64,000 nt of DNA from positions 62,001 through 126,000 of the forward strand of contig NZ_JANAVY020000003.1 in assembly GCF_025195085.2 (NCBI RefSeq). The letters run 5' to 3'. The stretch's first letter is position 1, and each line of letters starts with the position of its first letter. Shown one piece after another: positions 1 to 9,454 of this stretch. The translations under genes and the position numbers were made by a program. A model generated the notes under the pieces. That model saw nothing but the letters and a program-made list of their open reading frames with translations, was not told where the DNA came from and ran no database searches. Origin of the DNA: Vibrio intestinalis. Its GTDB lineage: Bacteria > Pseudomonadota > Gammaproteobacteria > Enterobacterales > Vibrionaceae.

Positions 1-100
1 CGGTAAATGTGGTCACAACCTTAAACTTAGCAAGCGCTGGCACACTAAAACTGCATAACGCTAATGCGGTTAACAGCGGTGCCTTAAATTTCATTTTCAT
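1..100 (-). CDS. Metal ABC transporter substrate-binding protein, N-terminus (partial)
   Basis: Only the first 33 codons are in the window; the gene runs off the left edge. The start is the ATG at 100-98, because the ATG at 105 meets a stop after two codons. The peptide begins with a Sec signal (lysines, then a hydrophobic core ending PALA) followed by KFKVVTTFT, the opening typical of mature ZnuA/TroA/SitA cluster-9 metal-binding proteins. Such proteins capture Mn, Zn or Fe(II) in the periplasm for an ABC importer. A strong Fur box lies 35 bases upstream, which favours an iron/manganese (SitA/YfeA-like) role over a zinc role; this is inference. Ligand residues lie outside the window. Confidence 0.7.
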   Translation of the reverse strand, partial: MKMKFKAPLLTALALCSFSVPALAKFKVVTTFT

Positions 101-134
101 TTCATTCCCTATGATAGTGTTTGATTTCAAGCCT

Positions 135-155
135 AAATGATAACGATTATCATTT
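135..155 (-). promoter_or_regulatory. Fur box upstream of metal-binding protein gene
   Basis: A 21-base palindrome with perfect 9-base arms (AAATGATAA and TTATCATTT) around a 3-base centre matches the Fur consensus of interleaved GATAAT/ATTATC hexamers. It sits 35 bases before the start of the metal transporter gene and would overlap the -35 region of a promoter with a TATCAT -10 at 116-111 on the minus strand. Iron-dependent repression is the expected effect. Confidence 0.85.
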
Positions 156-320
156 GCATGTCTAGCAATATTTTCCCTTTCTTTGTTGCGGCTATCTTCA
201 ATCACCACAACAACACTATGGACATTAGGATTTACCACATTTGCAATCTAATATTTCAATTATACTCAGCAAGTATAAGAGGCGGATCTCTGCTGTGACA
301 ATGCAATCCATTATCTGAAA

Positions 321-728
321 TTAAGCGTGAGAGAAAGCGCTCACCTGTTTATAGATACTCTGAACCATAGACTCCAAGCCTTGGTTACGAGCGGGGGTAA
401 GTTGCTGCTGTAAACCCAATCGAGTAAACAGCGCTTTAATGTCCGTCTCTAAAATTTGCTGAGGAGTGAGCTCTTTCAGCAGTAGAATAACCAAAGCAAC
501 CAAGCCTTTAACCAGCGCAGCATCACTACTACCAGTTAGCACAACTTGATCATCAATTTGTTCTACTTTGATCCAAACATTACTTTGGCAACCATAGATG
601 GCGTGTTGTTTTGTCTGCTCCTCGGTAGGAAGCAAGGCGTGTTTTTCACCGAGTGAAATGATGTATAGGTACTTATCTTCCCAATCAATGCATCGGTCGA
701 AATTTTTAATGAGTTGCTCGCGGTTCAC
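321..728 (-). CDS. sufE: SufE, cysteine desulfuration acceptor
   Basis: SufE takes the persulfide sulfur from SufS and passes it to the SufBCD scaffold in the cytoplasm. The 135-residue length is normal. The acceptor cysteine is Cys47 in the motif YGCQSNVW, and the C-terminal LTPARNQGLESM segment is also typical. It is the last gene of the sufABCDSE operon, starting 27 bases after the sufS stop. A second SufE-family gene, csdE, lies at 30262-30690; this copy is assigned as SufE by operon context and by its closer fit to the family. I see no clear hairpin terminator after it before the divergent region at 101-320. Confidence 0.93.
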   Translation of the reverse strand: MNREQLIKNFDRCIDWEDKYLYIISLGEKHALLPTEEQTKQHAIYGCQSNVWIKVEQIDDQVVLTGSSDAALVKGLVALVILLLKELTPQQILETDIKALFTRLGLQQQLTPARNQGLESMVQSIYKQVSAFSHA

Positions 729-755
729 AGTGATTCCTTTTGATTATTATTTTTG

Positions 756-1979
756 TTAGCCGACTAACAGTAATTGAATGCGTTTTAAACCTGTTACCAA
801 CGCATCTATGTCGGCTTTATTGTTATACATTGCGATAGAGGCACGGCACATGCCAGAGACTTGATAGCGCTTCATTAGAGGCATCGCGCAGTGGTGACCA
901 GTTCGAATAGCAACTCCGTATTTATCGAGAAAGCTACCCACATCAAATGCATGCAGATTGGCAAGATTGAAAGCAATCACACCCGACTTATCTTTTGGGC
1001 CATAAATTTTAAGATCAGGCACAGCCGCGAGTTGCTCTAGTGCGTAAGACATCAGCTGAGATTCGTGGCTAGCAATAGCTGCAAGGCCAATCTTATCGAT
1101 ATATTCAATCGCACTACCTAAACCTATGATGCCAGCAACATTTGGCGTACCCGCTTCAAAGCGCCAAGGCGGTGCGTTAAAGGTTGTTTCACCATAGATA
1201 TCGACCTCTTCAATCATGGCACCGCCGCCTTCCCACGGTGGCATATCGGCAAGTAAATCATGTTTGCCATACAACACACCAATGCCCGTTGGGGCATACA
1301 GTTTATGCGCTGAGAATACGTAGAAGTCGCAATCCAAATCTTGCACATCCACTTGGTAATGCATGATGGCTTGTGCGCCATCCACCAGCACACGAGCACC
1401 TTGCTGTTTGGCAAGTGCGATAATTTTCTTGGCGTCGTTATAAGTGCCCAAAACATTGGATACATGAGTAAACGATACAAACTTGGTTCGACGGTTTAAT
1501 AAGCTCTTCAACTTATCAAGCGAAAGCGTTCCATCCTCTTCGATAGGCCACACCACTACTTTTACGCCAATCTGCTTTGCAAGCAGTTGCCAAGGCACGA
1601 TGTTGGCGTGATGCTCCATCTCTGTAATGATCACTTCGTCACCCTCTGACAAAGCAAGTCGACCATAACTATTGGCCACAAGGTTAATCGCATGAGTAGT
1701 GCCGTGAACAAACACAATCTCTTCACGTTGTTTCGCATTGATGAAATGCTGAACTTGAGTTCGTACCTGCTCCATCATCTCTGTCGCTTGCGCGCTAAGA
1801 TGATGAATGCCACGGTGAACCGCGGCATTGTCTTTAAGGTAAAATTGGTCAGTGCGCTCTATGACACATTTGGGCTTTTGCGCACTGGCAGCGCTGTCGA
1901 GGTAAACAAGATTCTTGTTGTTGACCTCTTGATGCAAAGTTGGAAAGTCTTCTCGTATTTTATCTATCGCGTAGCTCAT
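756..1979 (-). CDS. sufS: SufS, cysteine desulfurase
   Basis: A PLP-dependent class V aminotransferase-fold enzyme that converts cysteine to alanine and a protein-bound persulfide, feeding Fe-S cluster assembly. The 407-residue length fits group II desulfurases. The PLP lysine is Lys226 in [11 protein letters not shown], and the catalytic cysteine is Cys364 in [11 protein letters not shown], on the short loop that distinguishes SufS from IscS. The ATGA overlap with the sufD stop indicates translational coupling. It is transcribed with sufABCD and sufE. CsdA is a related enzyme, but the operon position makes SufS secure. Confidence 0.95.
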   Translation of the reverse strand: MSYAIDKIREDFPTLHQEVNNKNLVYLDSAASAQKPKCVIERTDQFYLKDNAAVHRGIHHLSAQATEMMEQVRTQVQHFINAKQREEIVFVHGTTHAINLVANSYGRLALSEGDEVIITEMEHHANIVPWQLLAKQIGVKVVVWPIEEDGTLSLDKLKSLLNRRTKFVSFTHVSNVLGTYNDAKKIIALAKQQGARVLVDGAQAIMHYQVDVQDLDCDFYVFSAHKLYAPTGIGVLYGKHDLLADMPPWEGGGAMIEEVDIYGETTFNAPPWRFEAGTPNVAGIIGLGSAIEYIDKIGLAAIASHESQLMSYALEQLAAVPDLKIYGPKDKSGVIAFNLANLHAFDVGSFLDKYGVAIRTGHHCAMPLMKRYQVSGMCRASIAMYNNKADIDALVTGLKRIQLLLVG

Positions 1980-3247
1980 TGACCCGCTCCAGATAACTTG
2001 TCGACAACCTGAGCAAACACTACCTGTTTGATTTGGTCGATCTCTATCGCTTCGGTCACTTCACCAGCGAATGCCAACGTGATCATCTGCTCGGCTTGCT
2101 CTTGACCGATGCCACGCGCTTGCAGGTAAAAGATCTGCTCTTTGCTCAAGGCACCTGTCGTCGTGCCGTGACTGCACTTCACGTCATCGGCATAGATCTC
2201 CAGCTGTGGTTTACTGTTGATTTCGCAATGGTCACTCAATAGCAAGTTGTGGTTATCCATTTGGCCGTCTGTCTTTAATGCATGCTGAGCGACTTTAATC
2301 ATGCCGTTAAACACAGATTTAGACTGACCTTGACCAATGATCTTATGGAGCTGCTCACTGGTGCAATGACCTTTATTGTGCTCAAGGTAAGTGCGCGTAT
2401 CATAGGTTTGATCGCTTACTGGCAAGCTCAAACTATTCATATTCAGTTCGGTGTTCTCACCGTTAAGTGCCGCACTCGTGTGATGACGAATCACTTGCCC
2501 AGATAACATAAAGGTTTGACTATCCACCTCAGCGTCACGACCAATATGGATATCATTGTGAGCAAAGTGATGGCTATTGGCCGAGCCTTGGCAAATCTTG
2601 TAGTGAGCAAGTTGGCTGTTGTCTGCTACATCGATGGTAAGGCGAGAACCCACATAGTGATTAAGCGCAGGTGCAGTGTCATCAAGAGTGACAAAGTGTT
2701 CAATCACGCAAGCGTGGCTACTTGTCCCCAACTTAAGATGATTGCGAGTTTGAGCCATGCCACCTTGAGTTAGCGTCTCGATATTTAAAATGTACCAAGG
2801 CTTATCGGTCGCGGTGTGACGATTCACTTCGATCACCACACCCGACTGATTAAACGCTTCGGTCAAATGCAAAAATATCTCAGGGCTAATCGCTGCTGGC
2901 AGTTCGCCTTGGTAGTTAGCAAGAGGAGTCACTTGCGCCGCCTCGTAATCACTCAAAGCAGGCGTAAATTGACCATCTATAAACACTAATAGATGAGCAT
3001 CGATATCTAAACGTTTTGCGTCAATACCTTGCTCAGTCACATTGGCCGCAGATAGACTCGAAAAATCAATCTGTTTAAAGCTGTCTAATGATGTGTATTT
3101 CCAATCTTCATGCTTGTTACTTGGCAAGCCTAATTCAACGGCTTGTTGCCAATGTTGGCTTTCCGTTTTCGCTAATTTTGATAAACGCGCTTCAATCAAA
3201 CCCGTTAGAGGCGCTAGCGAATCACTCTTCACCGGTAAGCCAGCCAT
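1976..3247 (-). CDS. sufD: SufD, Fe-S scaffold complex subunit
   Basis: SufD pairs with SufB and the ATPase SufC in the SufBC2D scaffold that builds Fe-S clusters under iron limitation or oxidative stress. The 423-residue protein opens MAGLP like E. coli SufD, carries the helical N-terminal part with KHEDWKYT, then a beta-helix core. The conserved CSHGTTTG near residue 360 holds the histidine thought to take part in cluster formation at the SufB-SufD interface. The start lies inside the 3' end of sufC (26-base overlap), and the stop overlaps sufS by four bases. Confidence 0.94.
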   Translation of the reverse strand: MAGLPVKSDSLAPLTGLIEARLSKLAKTESQHWQQAVELGLPSNKHEDWKYTSLDSFKQIDFSSLSAANVTEQGIDAKRLDIDAHLLVFIDGQFTPALSDYEAAQVTPLANYQGELPAAISPEIFLHLTEAFNQSGVVIEVNRHTATDKPWYILNIETLTQGGMAQTRNHLKLGTSSHACVIEHFVTLDDTAPALNHYVGSRLTIDVADNSQLAHYKICQGSANSHHFAHNDIHIGRDAEVDSQTFMLSGQVIRHHTSAALNGENTELNMNSLSLPVSDQTYDTRTYLEHNKGHCTSEQLHKIIGQGQSKSVFNGMIKVAQHALKTDGQMDNHNLLLSDHCEINSKPQLEIYADDVKCSHGTTTGALSKEQIFYLQARGIGQEQAEQMITLAFAGEVTEAIEIDQIKQVVFAQVVDKLSGAGQ

Positions 3248-3968
3248 AGCCTTTCTCCTCTAACTCCGCCACCATAGAGAAGTCACCAGATTTGATGATC
3301 TTGCCTTGGTACAACACATGCACAAAGTCCGGTTTAATATAATCAAGAATACGCTGGTAGTGAGTAACGATAATAAATGAACGGTTGCCATCTTTTAGGC
3401 TATTTACACCATTAGCGACTTCTTTCAGCGCATCAATATCAAGGCCTGAATCTGTCTCATCAAGAATGCACAGTTCAGGATCAAGCACCGCCATTTGCAG
3501 AATATCGTTACGCTTTTTTTCACCACCAGAGAAGCCAACGTTCACTGAACGAGACAATAGATCTTTTGGCATATTGAGCAATTCAATCTTCTCATCGATC
3601 AGATCAGCCAGTTCAAAGCGCTCTAACTCAGGTTGTTCACGGTATTTACGCACAGAGTTGACTGCTGCTTTTAAGAACAGGTGATTACTGACGCCCGGGA
3701 TCTCTACAGGGTATTGGAAAGCAAGGAAGACACCTTCACCCGCGCGCTCGTCAGGGTCTAAGTCGAGTAGGTCTTTACCTTTAAATGTTACGCTGCCATC
3801 AGTCACTTCATACTCATCACGTCCAGCGAGAGTACTGGCGAGGGTACTTTTCCCTGAGCCATTTGGCCCCATAATCGCATGAATTTCACCCGGATTAATT
3901 TGCAGGTCTATGCCATTTAGAATTTGTTGGTCTTCGATTTGGGCTTTTAAATTTTCAATAGTTAACAT
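3222..3968 (-). CDS. sufC: SufC, ABC-type ATPase of the Suf scaffold
   Basis: SufC is a soluble ABC ATPase that drives conformational change in SufBC2D; it is not a transporter. I chose the ATG at 3968, four bases after the sufB stop, giving MLTIENLKAQ and the usual 248 residues; an upstream GTG at 3983 would overlap sufB. Walker A is GPNGSGKST (residues 34-42), the signature is FSGGEKKR, and Walker B is LCILDETDSGLD. It sits between sufB and sufD, overlapping sufD by 26 bases. Confidence 0.95.
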   Translation of the reverse strand: MLTIENLKAQIEDQQILNGIDLQINPGEIHAIMGPNGSGKSTLASTLAGRDEYEVTDGSVTFKGKDLLDLDPDERAGEGVFLAFQYPVEIPGVSNHLFLKAAVNSVRKYREQPELERFELADLIDEKIELLNMPKDLLSRSVNVGFSGGEKKRNDILQMAVLDPELCILDETDSGLDIDALKEVANGVNSLKDGNRSFIIVTHYQRILDYIKPDFVHVLYQGKIIKSGDFSMVAELEEKGYGWLTGEE

Positions 3969-3972
3969 CTTG

Positions 3973-5454
3973 TTATCCCACACTGTGTTCTAGACTGATA
4001 GCCAATAATTTTTGTGCTTCCACTGCGAATTCGAGTGGCAGTTCGGAGAACACGTCTTTACAGAAACCATTTACAATCATTGAAATGGCGTCTTCTTCAG
4101 CAATCCCTCGCTGAGAACAGTAAAACAGTTGGTCTTCACCAATTTTGGTCGTCGTCGCTTCATGTTCGACTTGTGCTGAATTATTTTTCACTTCCACATA
4201 CGGGAAGGTATGAGCGCCGCAGTTCGGCCCGATGAGCATCGAGTCACACTGGGTAAAGTTTCTGGCGTTGGTAGCGCCGGGTAAGATCTTAACTAGACCA
4301 CGATAGCTGTTTTCACTATGACCCGCAGATACACCTTTCGAAATAATGGTCGATTTGGTGTTCTTACCGATGTGAATCATTTTGGTACCCGTATCAGCAA
4401 GCTGCTTACCTGCTGTTAACGCGATGGAGTAAAACTCACCAATGGAGTTATCACCCTGCAAAATCACACTTGGGTATTTCCATGTAATCGCAGATCCTGT
4501 CTCAGACTGAGTCCAAGACATTTTTGAACCTTGGCCTTTACAAAGCGCACGTTTGGTTACGAAGTTAAGAATACCGCCATCGGTATCTTTACCTGAGAAC
4601 CAGTTTTGCACTGTTGAATACTTCACCTGTGCATCTTTTAGGATGATCACTTCAACAACTGCGGCATGCAGTTGATAGCTGTCATGAGAAGGTGCTGAGC
4701 AACCTTCAATGTAGCTCACGTAGCTTTCTTCATCGGCAATCAAAATGGTTCGTTCAAACTGGCCGGTTTTTGAAGCATTAATACGGAAGTAAGTCGACAA
4801 CTCCATCGGGCAGCGCACCCCTTTAGGGATGTAGACAAAAGTGCCATCTGACGCCACCGCAGCATTCAGCGCGGCAAAAAAGTTATCTTCTGGTGGAACC
4901 ACTGTACCTAAGTACTGTTTTACTAGCTCAGGGTGATTATGAATCGCTTCACTGAATGAGCAGAAGATAATGCCCTGCTCGGCCAGTTTTTCGCTGTAAG
5001 TGGTTTTAACTGAAACGGAGTCAAAAATCGCATCAACCGCGACTTCGCTGCCTTCTTTAACCGGAACGCCTAGCTGATCAAATGCTGCTTCGACTTCTTT
5101 AGTTAGAAACTCTTCATTGATTTCTTGTTGCTGCGTGTCATCAGAACAACTGTCATCACAATTACCGCAGGTTGGCGCAGAGTAATAACTGTAATCTTGA
5201 TATTGCAGCGGATCGTAATGCGCTTTAAGCCAATGCGGCTCTTCCATGTTTTGCCAAATACGGAACGCGTTTAAACGGAACTCAAGCATCCACTCGGGTT
5301 CATTACGTTTAGCAGAGATAGCGCGCACCACCTCTTCGTTAATACCTTTATCTAACCGGTCGGTTTCGAGTTCAGTGAAAAAGCCTTCCTTGTAACTTTG
5401 GTCATCGACCCACGCTTGAACATCTTCCTGAATTTCAATACTGCTTTGTGTCAT
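3973..5454 (-). CDS. sufB: SufB, Fe-S scaffold protein
   Basis: SufB is the main scaffold on which SufS/SufE sulfur and iron are assembled into clusters. The protein is about 493 residues. It carries the N-terminal KEGFF and [20 protein letters not shown] segments and the cysteine-rich CGNCDDSC motif near residue 100, and ends in the beta-helix core shared with SufD. I prefer the ATG at 5454 ([11 protein letters not shown]), which aligns with E. coli SufB; the ATG at 5466 is four codons upstream and neither has a strong ribosome binding site. It follows sufA after about 60 bases. Confidence 0.94.
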   Translation of the reverse strand: MTQSSIEIQEDVQAWVDDQSYKEGFFTELETDRLDKGINEEVVRAISAKRNEPEWMLEFRLNAFRIWQNMEEPHWLKAHYDPLQYQDYSYYSAPTCGNCDDSCSDDTQQQEINEEFLTKEVEAAFDQLGVPVKEGSEVAVDAIFDSVSVKTTYSEKLAEQGIIFCSFSEAIHNHPELVKQYLGTVVPPEDNFFAALNAAVASDGTFVYIPKGVRCPMELSTYFRINASKTGQFERTILIADEESYVSYIEGCSAPSHDSYQLHAAVVEVIILKDAQVKYSTVQNWFSGKDTDGGILNFVTKRALCKGQGSKMSWTQSETGSAITWKYPSVILQGDNSIGEFYSIALTAGKQLADTGTKMIHIGKNTKSTIISKGVSAGHSENSYRGLVKILPGATNARNFTQCDSMLIGPNCGAHTFPYVEVKNNSAQVEHEATTTKIGEDQLFYCSQRGIAEEDAISMIVNGFCKDVFSELPLEFAVEAQKLLAISLEHSVG

Positions 5455-5514
5455 TACTTTTACCATTTGGAGAAGTGAGCACAGCCAGAGTTATGAGTAA
5501 CCCTGAAACTTCAC

Positions 5515-5889
5515 TTACACATTAAAACTCTCACCACAGCCACAAGCACTTTGTACTTTTGGATTGTTGTACTGAAACATTTGGTTGAGGCCTTGCGAAA
5601 CAAAATCGACCTCTGTGCCATCCAAATAAGGCATGGCTTTTAGAGGCACATAGAGGTTTGCTCCTTGATGGGTAAAGACCAAATCATCAGAGTCGATTTC
5701 AGTCGCCATTGACAGAACATACGCGAACCCTGCGCAACCCGATGGCTTAATGGCCAAACGGATACCTAACAGGCTGCTATCTTTTGCCATTAGCTTCGCG
5801 ATTTGTGTGGCTGCTTTATCAGTTAATTGCAGTCCTTGCCATTGACTCTCTGTCGGGTCAAAACTGGCAACTTGGTTATCATCAGGCAT
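5515..5889 (-). CDS. sufA: SufA, A-type Fe-S carrier
   Basis: An A-type carrier that receives clusters from SufBCD and delivers them to apoproteins. At 124 residues it has the three conserved cysteines of the family: Cys52 in KPSGCAG and Cys116/Cys118 in the C-terminal SACGCGESF. It is the first gene of the suf operon and starts 47 bases downstream of a Fur box. IscA and ErpA are paralogues with the same motif; position at the head of sufBCDSE decides the name. Confidence 0.93.
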   Translation of the reverse strand: MPDDNQVASFDPTESQWQGLQLTDKAATQIAKLMAKDSSLLGIRLAIKPSGCAGFAYVLSMATEIDSDDLVFTHQGANLYVPLKAMPYLDGTEVDFVSQGLNQMFQYNNPKVQSACGCGESFNV

Positions 5890-5911
5890 GATGGAATCCC
5901 TTGTGTGGGCT

Positions 5912-5954
5912 ATTATAATTAGAGAATTCTGCGAGAATGATAGTTATTATCATT
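5912..5954 (-). promoter_or_regulatory. suf operon promoter with Fur box
   Basis: A 19-base Fur-like palindrome (AATGATAGTTATTATCATT, 5936-5954) lies just upstream of a consensus TATAAT -10 on the minus strand (5917-5912). With a 17-base spacer the -35 (TCATTC) falls inside the Fur box, so Fur binding should block RNA polymerase. The weak -35 suggests an activator such as IscR, but I could not identify a convincing IscR site. Confidence 0.8.
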
Positions 5955-6068
5955 TAACTAATCAACCATGTTTGAACTATGGTTTTGCGCGGTAAATGAT
6001 GTGCTTTAAGAGATGGCCAATCTGGCGTCGGAAAGAAAGTGAGTTGAATAGGTAAAATTAGGTAGAAA

Positions 6069-6102
6069 AATCATGCGCCTTGTTGGCAAGGCGCATGATG
6101 TG
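6069..6102 (-). terminator. Terminator after metY
   Basis: On the minus strand a GC-rich stem (CATGCGCCTTG paired with CAAGGCGCATG, 4-base loop) is followed by a short T run. It starts directly after the metY stop codon. Confidence 0.85.
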
Positions 6103-6104
6103 AT

Positions 6105-7373
6105 TTAAGCGCGAAGGGCTTGGTCTAAATCAGCGAGGATGTCATCAATATGTTCAATCCCAACTGATAGGCGAATCATTTCTGGGGCAACGCCCGCTTG
6201 TTTTTGCTCTTCTTCACTCAACTGGCGATGAGTGGTTGAGGCTGGGTGGCAAGCAAGTGATTTAGCGTCTCCAATATTAACCAGGCGTTTGAAGATATTC
6301 AGCGCATCGTAAAAGCGCACCCCTGCGTCATAACCGTCTTTAAGACCAAACGACAGAATCGCTGATGGCTTACCTTTCATGTATTTCTCAGCTAATCCAT
6401 GATGTGGCGAGCTTGGTAAACCTGCATAACTTACCCAACTGACTTTATCGTGTTGCTCTAAGTATTGCGCCACTTTTAGCGCGTTTTCAGTATGACGCTC
6501 CATGCGCAGCGACAACGTTTCTAAACCTTGAATCAACATAAATGCATTCATCGGTGACATAGCAGAACCCGTATTACGCAATGGCACGGTGCGCGCTCGA
6601 CCAATAAAAGCAGCTTCACCAAAGGCCTCGGTGTAGACCACACCATGGTAAGACGGCTCAGGCTGGTTCATTACTGGGAATCGCTCTTTGTGCTCAGCCC
6701 AAGGGAATTTACCTGAATCAATAATAATACCGCCAAGCGTTGTACCATGACCGCCGACATACTTAGTCAAAGAGTGAACCACAATATCTGCACCAAATTC
6801 GATTGGCTTGCACAGCGCAGGGGTTGCAACCGTATTATCGACAATCACTGGCACACCTTGAGCATGAGCAACATCCGCAACCCCTTGAAGGTCTATGATG
6901 TTACCCGCTGGGTTACCGATACTTTCGCAATACACCGCTTTGGTGTTTTCATCAATAAGCTCAGCCAAACTCTCAGGTTTGTCATCCTTGGCAAATCGAA
7001 CCTCAATCCCCTGCTTCGGTAACATATGAGCAAATAGCGTGTAAGTACCACCATAAAGCTGCGGGGTTGAAACAATATTGTCCCCTGCCTCAGCAAGAGT
7101 CAGGATTGCGTAGTTAATGGCAGCACTACCGGCACTCACCACCAAACCCGCGATCCCTCCTTCTAGCGCAGCCATACGCTTTTCAAGTACATCGTTGGTC
7201 GGGTTCATAATGCGGGTATAGATATTTCCCGGGACTTCGAGGTTAAACAAGTCTGCGCCATGCTGCGCACTATCAAACTCATAAGCGACGGTCTGATAAA
7301 TCGGTGTAGCCACCGATTTAGTGGTAGGGTCGGTCTCGTAGCCAAAGTGTATGGAAAGGGTTTCGTCTTTCAT
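6105..7373 (-). CDS. O-acetylhomoserine sulfhydrylase (MetY-type)
   Basis: A Cys/Met-metabolism PLP enzyme of 422 residues. It most likely makes homocysteine from O-acetylhomoserine and sulfide (or a related thiol exchange) in methionine synthesis. The start IHFGYETDPTTKSVATPIYQT and the YGGTYTLF segment are typical of the O-acetylhomoserine aminocarboxypropyltransferase group. The PLP lysine is Lys204 in VHSLTKYVGGHGT. It is longer than MetB/MetC proteins (about 390 residues), as expected for MetY. It is monocistronic with its own terminator and divergent from the symporter gene. I found no MetJ box or SAM riboswitch upstream. Confidence 0.88.
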   Translation of the reverse strand: MKDETLSIHFGYETDPTTKSVATPIYQTVAYEFDSAQHGADLFNLEVPGNIYTRIMNPTNDVLEKRMAALEGGIAGLVVSAGSAAINYAILTLAEAGDNIVSTPQLYGGTYTLFAHMLPKQGIEVRFAKDDKPESLAELIDENTKAVYCESIGNPAGNIIDLQGVADVAHAQGVPVIVDNTVATPALCKPIEFGADIVVHSLTKYVGGHGTTLGGIIIDSGKFPWAEHKERFPVMNQPEPSYHGVVYTEAFGEAAFIGRARTVPLRNTGSAMSPMNAFMLIQGLETLSLRMERHTENALKVAQYLEQHDKVSWVSYAGLPSSPHHGLAEKYMKGKPSAILSFGLKDGYDAGVRFYDALNIFKRLVNIGDAKSLACHPASTTHRQLSEEEQKQAGVAPEMIRLSVGIEHIDDILADLDQALRA

Positions 7374-7811
7374 AATTCATCCGTGATTAATATTTGTGTT
7401 AACTCGTCGCTCAAATATGCCCAACTTTTAAACATCAGAACAGTGCACTGAACACATTTCGCTACTTAGAACGCAACTAAAGAAACTTTATCTAAAACAA
7501 GCCTTCAGCCAGCATAGAAACAAATTGAATCACTACCTATCATCCAATATTTAGCATTAATCACGCTGAATTTTTAGTCACTCACATCAATTAATCAGCC
7601 ATTTTTATTTCATATAGCCGATGACTACTCCAAATTTTTACTTATAGCGTTATATGCATATCCCACAAGCCACCACGACCAACATTTTGTGCTTCCAATC
7701 ACACCGATAACAATAACCATACAATTAATTTAACAAATGCATTACATAAAGGTTAATATTCGAGCACATCACAAACACAACAAACCAACGATAACTTCAT
7801 TAACAGGGAAA
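7374..7811. other. Divergent intergenic region metY / symporter
   Basis: This 438-base AT-rich stretch holds the two divergent promoters. An in-frame ATG at 7737 would extend the symporter by 25 polar residues unlike the family and is not preferred. I looked for a glycine riboswitch (such an element is known before a sodium/alanine symporter gene in V. cholerae), a SAM riboswitch and MetJ repeats and saw none. No additional gene is supported. Confidence 0.6.
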
Positions 7812-9371
7812 ATGCTTATGCAGTCTTTAGTTGATTTTCTGAACGGAATCATTTGGAGCCCGGTACTTATCTATCTATGTTTAGGTGCGGGCTTATTTTA
7901 TTCGGTCATGACTCGCTTCGTTCAAGTACGTCACTTTTCTGAAATGTGGCGCTTACTGCTGTCTGGTAAAAGCTCATCGAAAGGGATTTCATCCTTCCAA
8001 GCTTTAGCGGTATCACTCTCAGGCCGTGTCGGTACGGGTAACATTGCTGGTGTTGCTGCAGCTATCGGTTTTGGTGGCCCTGGCGCAGTATTTTGGATGT
8101 GGACAGTTGCCTTCTTTGGCGCAGCAACAGCATATGCTGAATCAACCCTTGCACAAATCTACAAAGAAGAAGATAACGGCGAGTTTCGCGGCGGCCCTGC
8201 TTACTACATTGAAAAAGCGATGGGACAAAAATGGTACGCATGGATCTTTGCTATCGCGACGATCTTTGCTTGTGGTGTTTTACTTCCGGGCGTGCAATCT
8301 AACAGTATCGGTAATGCCGTCGAAGCCGCTTTTGGCCCAGGTGAAATGATCGAAACCGCAGTCGGCACATTCAGTTTTGCCAAAATTTTCACCGGCACGG
8401 TTGTCTCTATCATTTTAGCCTTCATCATCTTTGGCGGTGTTAAGCGTATTGCGCACTTTACACAAATTGTTGTGCCATTTATGGCATTGGCTTACATTAT
8501 TACCGCCTTCGTTATCATTCTACTCAACATTGGTGAAGTACCGCGCATCTTTAATATGATAATCAGCGATGCATTTACTCCTATGGCAGGTATTGGTGCA
8601 GCAATTGGGTGGGGTGTAAAACGTGGTGTTTACTCTAACGAGGCAGGTCAAGGTACTGGCCCACACGCAGCGGCAGCGGCGAGTGTTGACCACCCTGCGC
8701 AGCAAGGCTTGGTTCAGTCATTCTCTATCTATATCGATACCTTGTTAGTATGTTCAGCGACGGCATTTATGATCCTTATCACTGGCGCTTACAACGTACA
8801 TGGTGGTGCTGAAGGCGCATTCCTGATCCAGAACCTACCCGCAGAGATTGGCGCAAATGGCCCGGTATTTACCCAAATGGCGATTGAAAGTGCCCTACCT
8901 GGTGTCGGTAAGCCATTTATTGCGGTTGCGTTATTCTTCTTCGCTTTCACCACTATTTTGGCCTACTACTACATTGCCGAAACCAACATTGCCTACATCC
9001 GTCGTACCTTTAAAGTCAGTGGCTTGATGTTCCTACTGAAAGTGGTTCTGATTTCAGCTGTGTTCTACGGCACGGTCAAAACAGCCAACTTAGCGTGGGC
9101 AATGGGTGATGTCGGTGTTGGCTTAATGGCATGGCTAAACATCGTCGGTATCTTAATCATTTTCTTCATGTCTAAGCCTGCTTTAAAAGCACTGAATGAT
9201 TACGAAGAACAACAAAAACAAGGCGTAGAAGAATACACCTTTAACCCAGTGAAACTTGGTATCAAGGGCGCAACCTACTGGGAAGACAAATACCGCCGCA
9301 AGACTGGGTTAGATCCACAAGCAGACGATAAAACTGAAGTGGTCTCTCAGGCCTCCCCCGACTTAAAATAG
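7812..9371 (+). CDS. Sodium:alanine/glycine symporter (AGCS family)
   Basis: An inner-membrane Na+-coupled amino acid importer of the AGCS (AlsT/DagA) family, about 519 residues with some ten or more hydrophobic segments. Family motifs are SGRVGTGNIAGVAAAIGFGG and VKRGVYSNEAGQGTGPHAAAA, which line the substrate and sodium site. I chose the ATG at 7812, preceded by AGGGAA; the next ATG at 7818 is equally possible. The substrate is probably alanine, glycine or serine, which the sequence cannot resolve. It ends in a bidirectional terminator shared with the convergent S66 peptidase gene. Confidence 0.9.
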   Translation: MLMQSLVDFLNGIIWSPVLIYLCLGAGLFYSVMTRFVQVRHFSEMWRLLLSGKSSSKGISSFQALAVSLSGRVGTGNIAGVAAAIGFGGPGAVFWMWTVAFFGAATAYAESTLAQIYKEEDNGEFRGGPAYYIEKAMGQKWYAWIFAIATIFACGVLLPGVQSNSIGNAVEAAFGPGEMIETAVGTFSFAKIFTGTVVSIILAFIIFGGVKRIAHFTQIVVPFMALAYIITAFVIILLNIGEVPRIFNMIISDAFTPMAGIGAAIGWGVKRGVYSNEAGQGTGPHAAAAASVDHPAQQGLVQSFSIYIDTLLVCSATAFMILITGAYNVHGGAEGAFLIQNLPAEIGANGPVFTQMAIESALPGVGKPFIAVALFFFAFTTILAYYYIAETNIAYIRRTFKVSGLMFLLKVVLISAVFYGTVKTANLAWAMGDVGVGLMAWLNIVGILIIFFMSKPALKALNDYEEQQKQGVEEYTFNPVKLGIKGATYWEDKYRRKTGLDPQADDKTEVVSQASPDLK

Positions 9372-9414
9372 TCACCATTAATAAAAGCAGTGGTAAGCCT
9401 TAATAAGGCACATG

Positions 9415-9446
9415 CAAAAAAGGGTTAGCGCATCGCTAACCCTTTT
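9415..9446. terminator. Bidirectional terminator, symporter / S66 peptidase
   Basis: A 13-base perfect stem (AAAAGGGTTAGCG with its complement) and a 3-base loop lie between two convergent genes. A-rich and T-rich flanks allow termination on both strands. Confidence 0.9.
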
Positions 9447-9454
9447 CATTTGCG

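Noticed and set aside
6105..7736. SAM riboswitch or MetJ repeats for metY
   Set aside because: No AGACGTCT-like repeats or SAM aptamer core in the upstream region.
7374..7811. Possible glycine riboswitch before the symporter
   Set aside because: Lacks the conserved core motifs of the glycine aptamer; only AT-rich sequence is seen.
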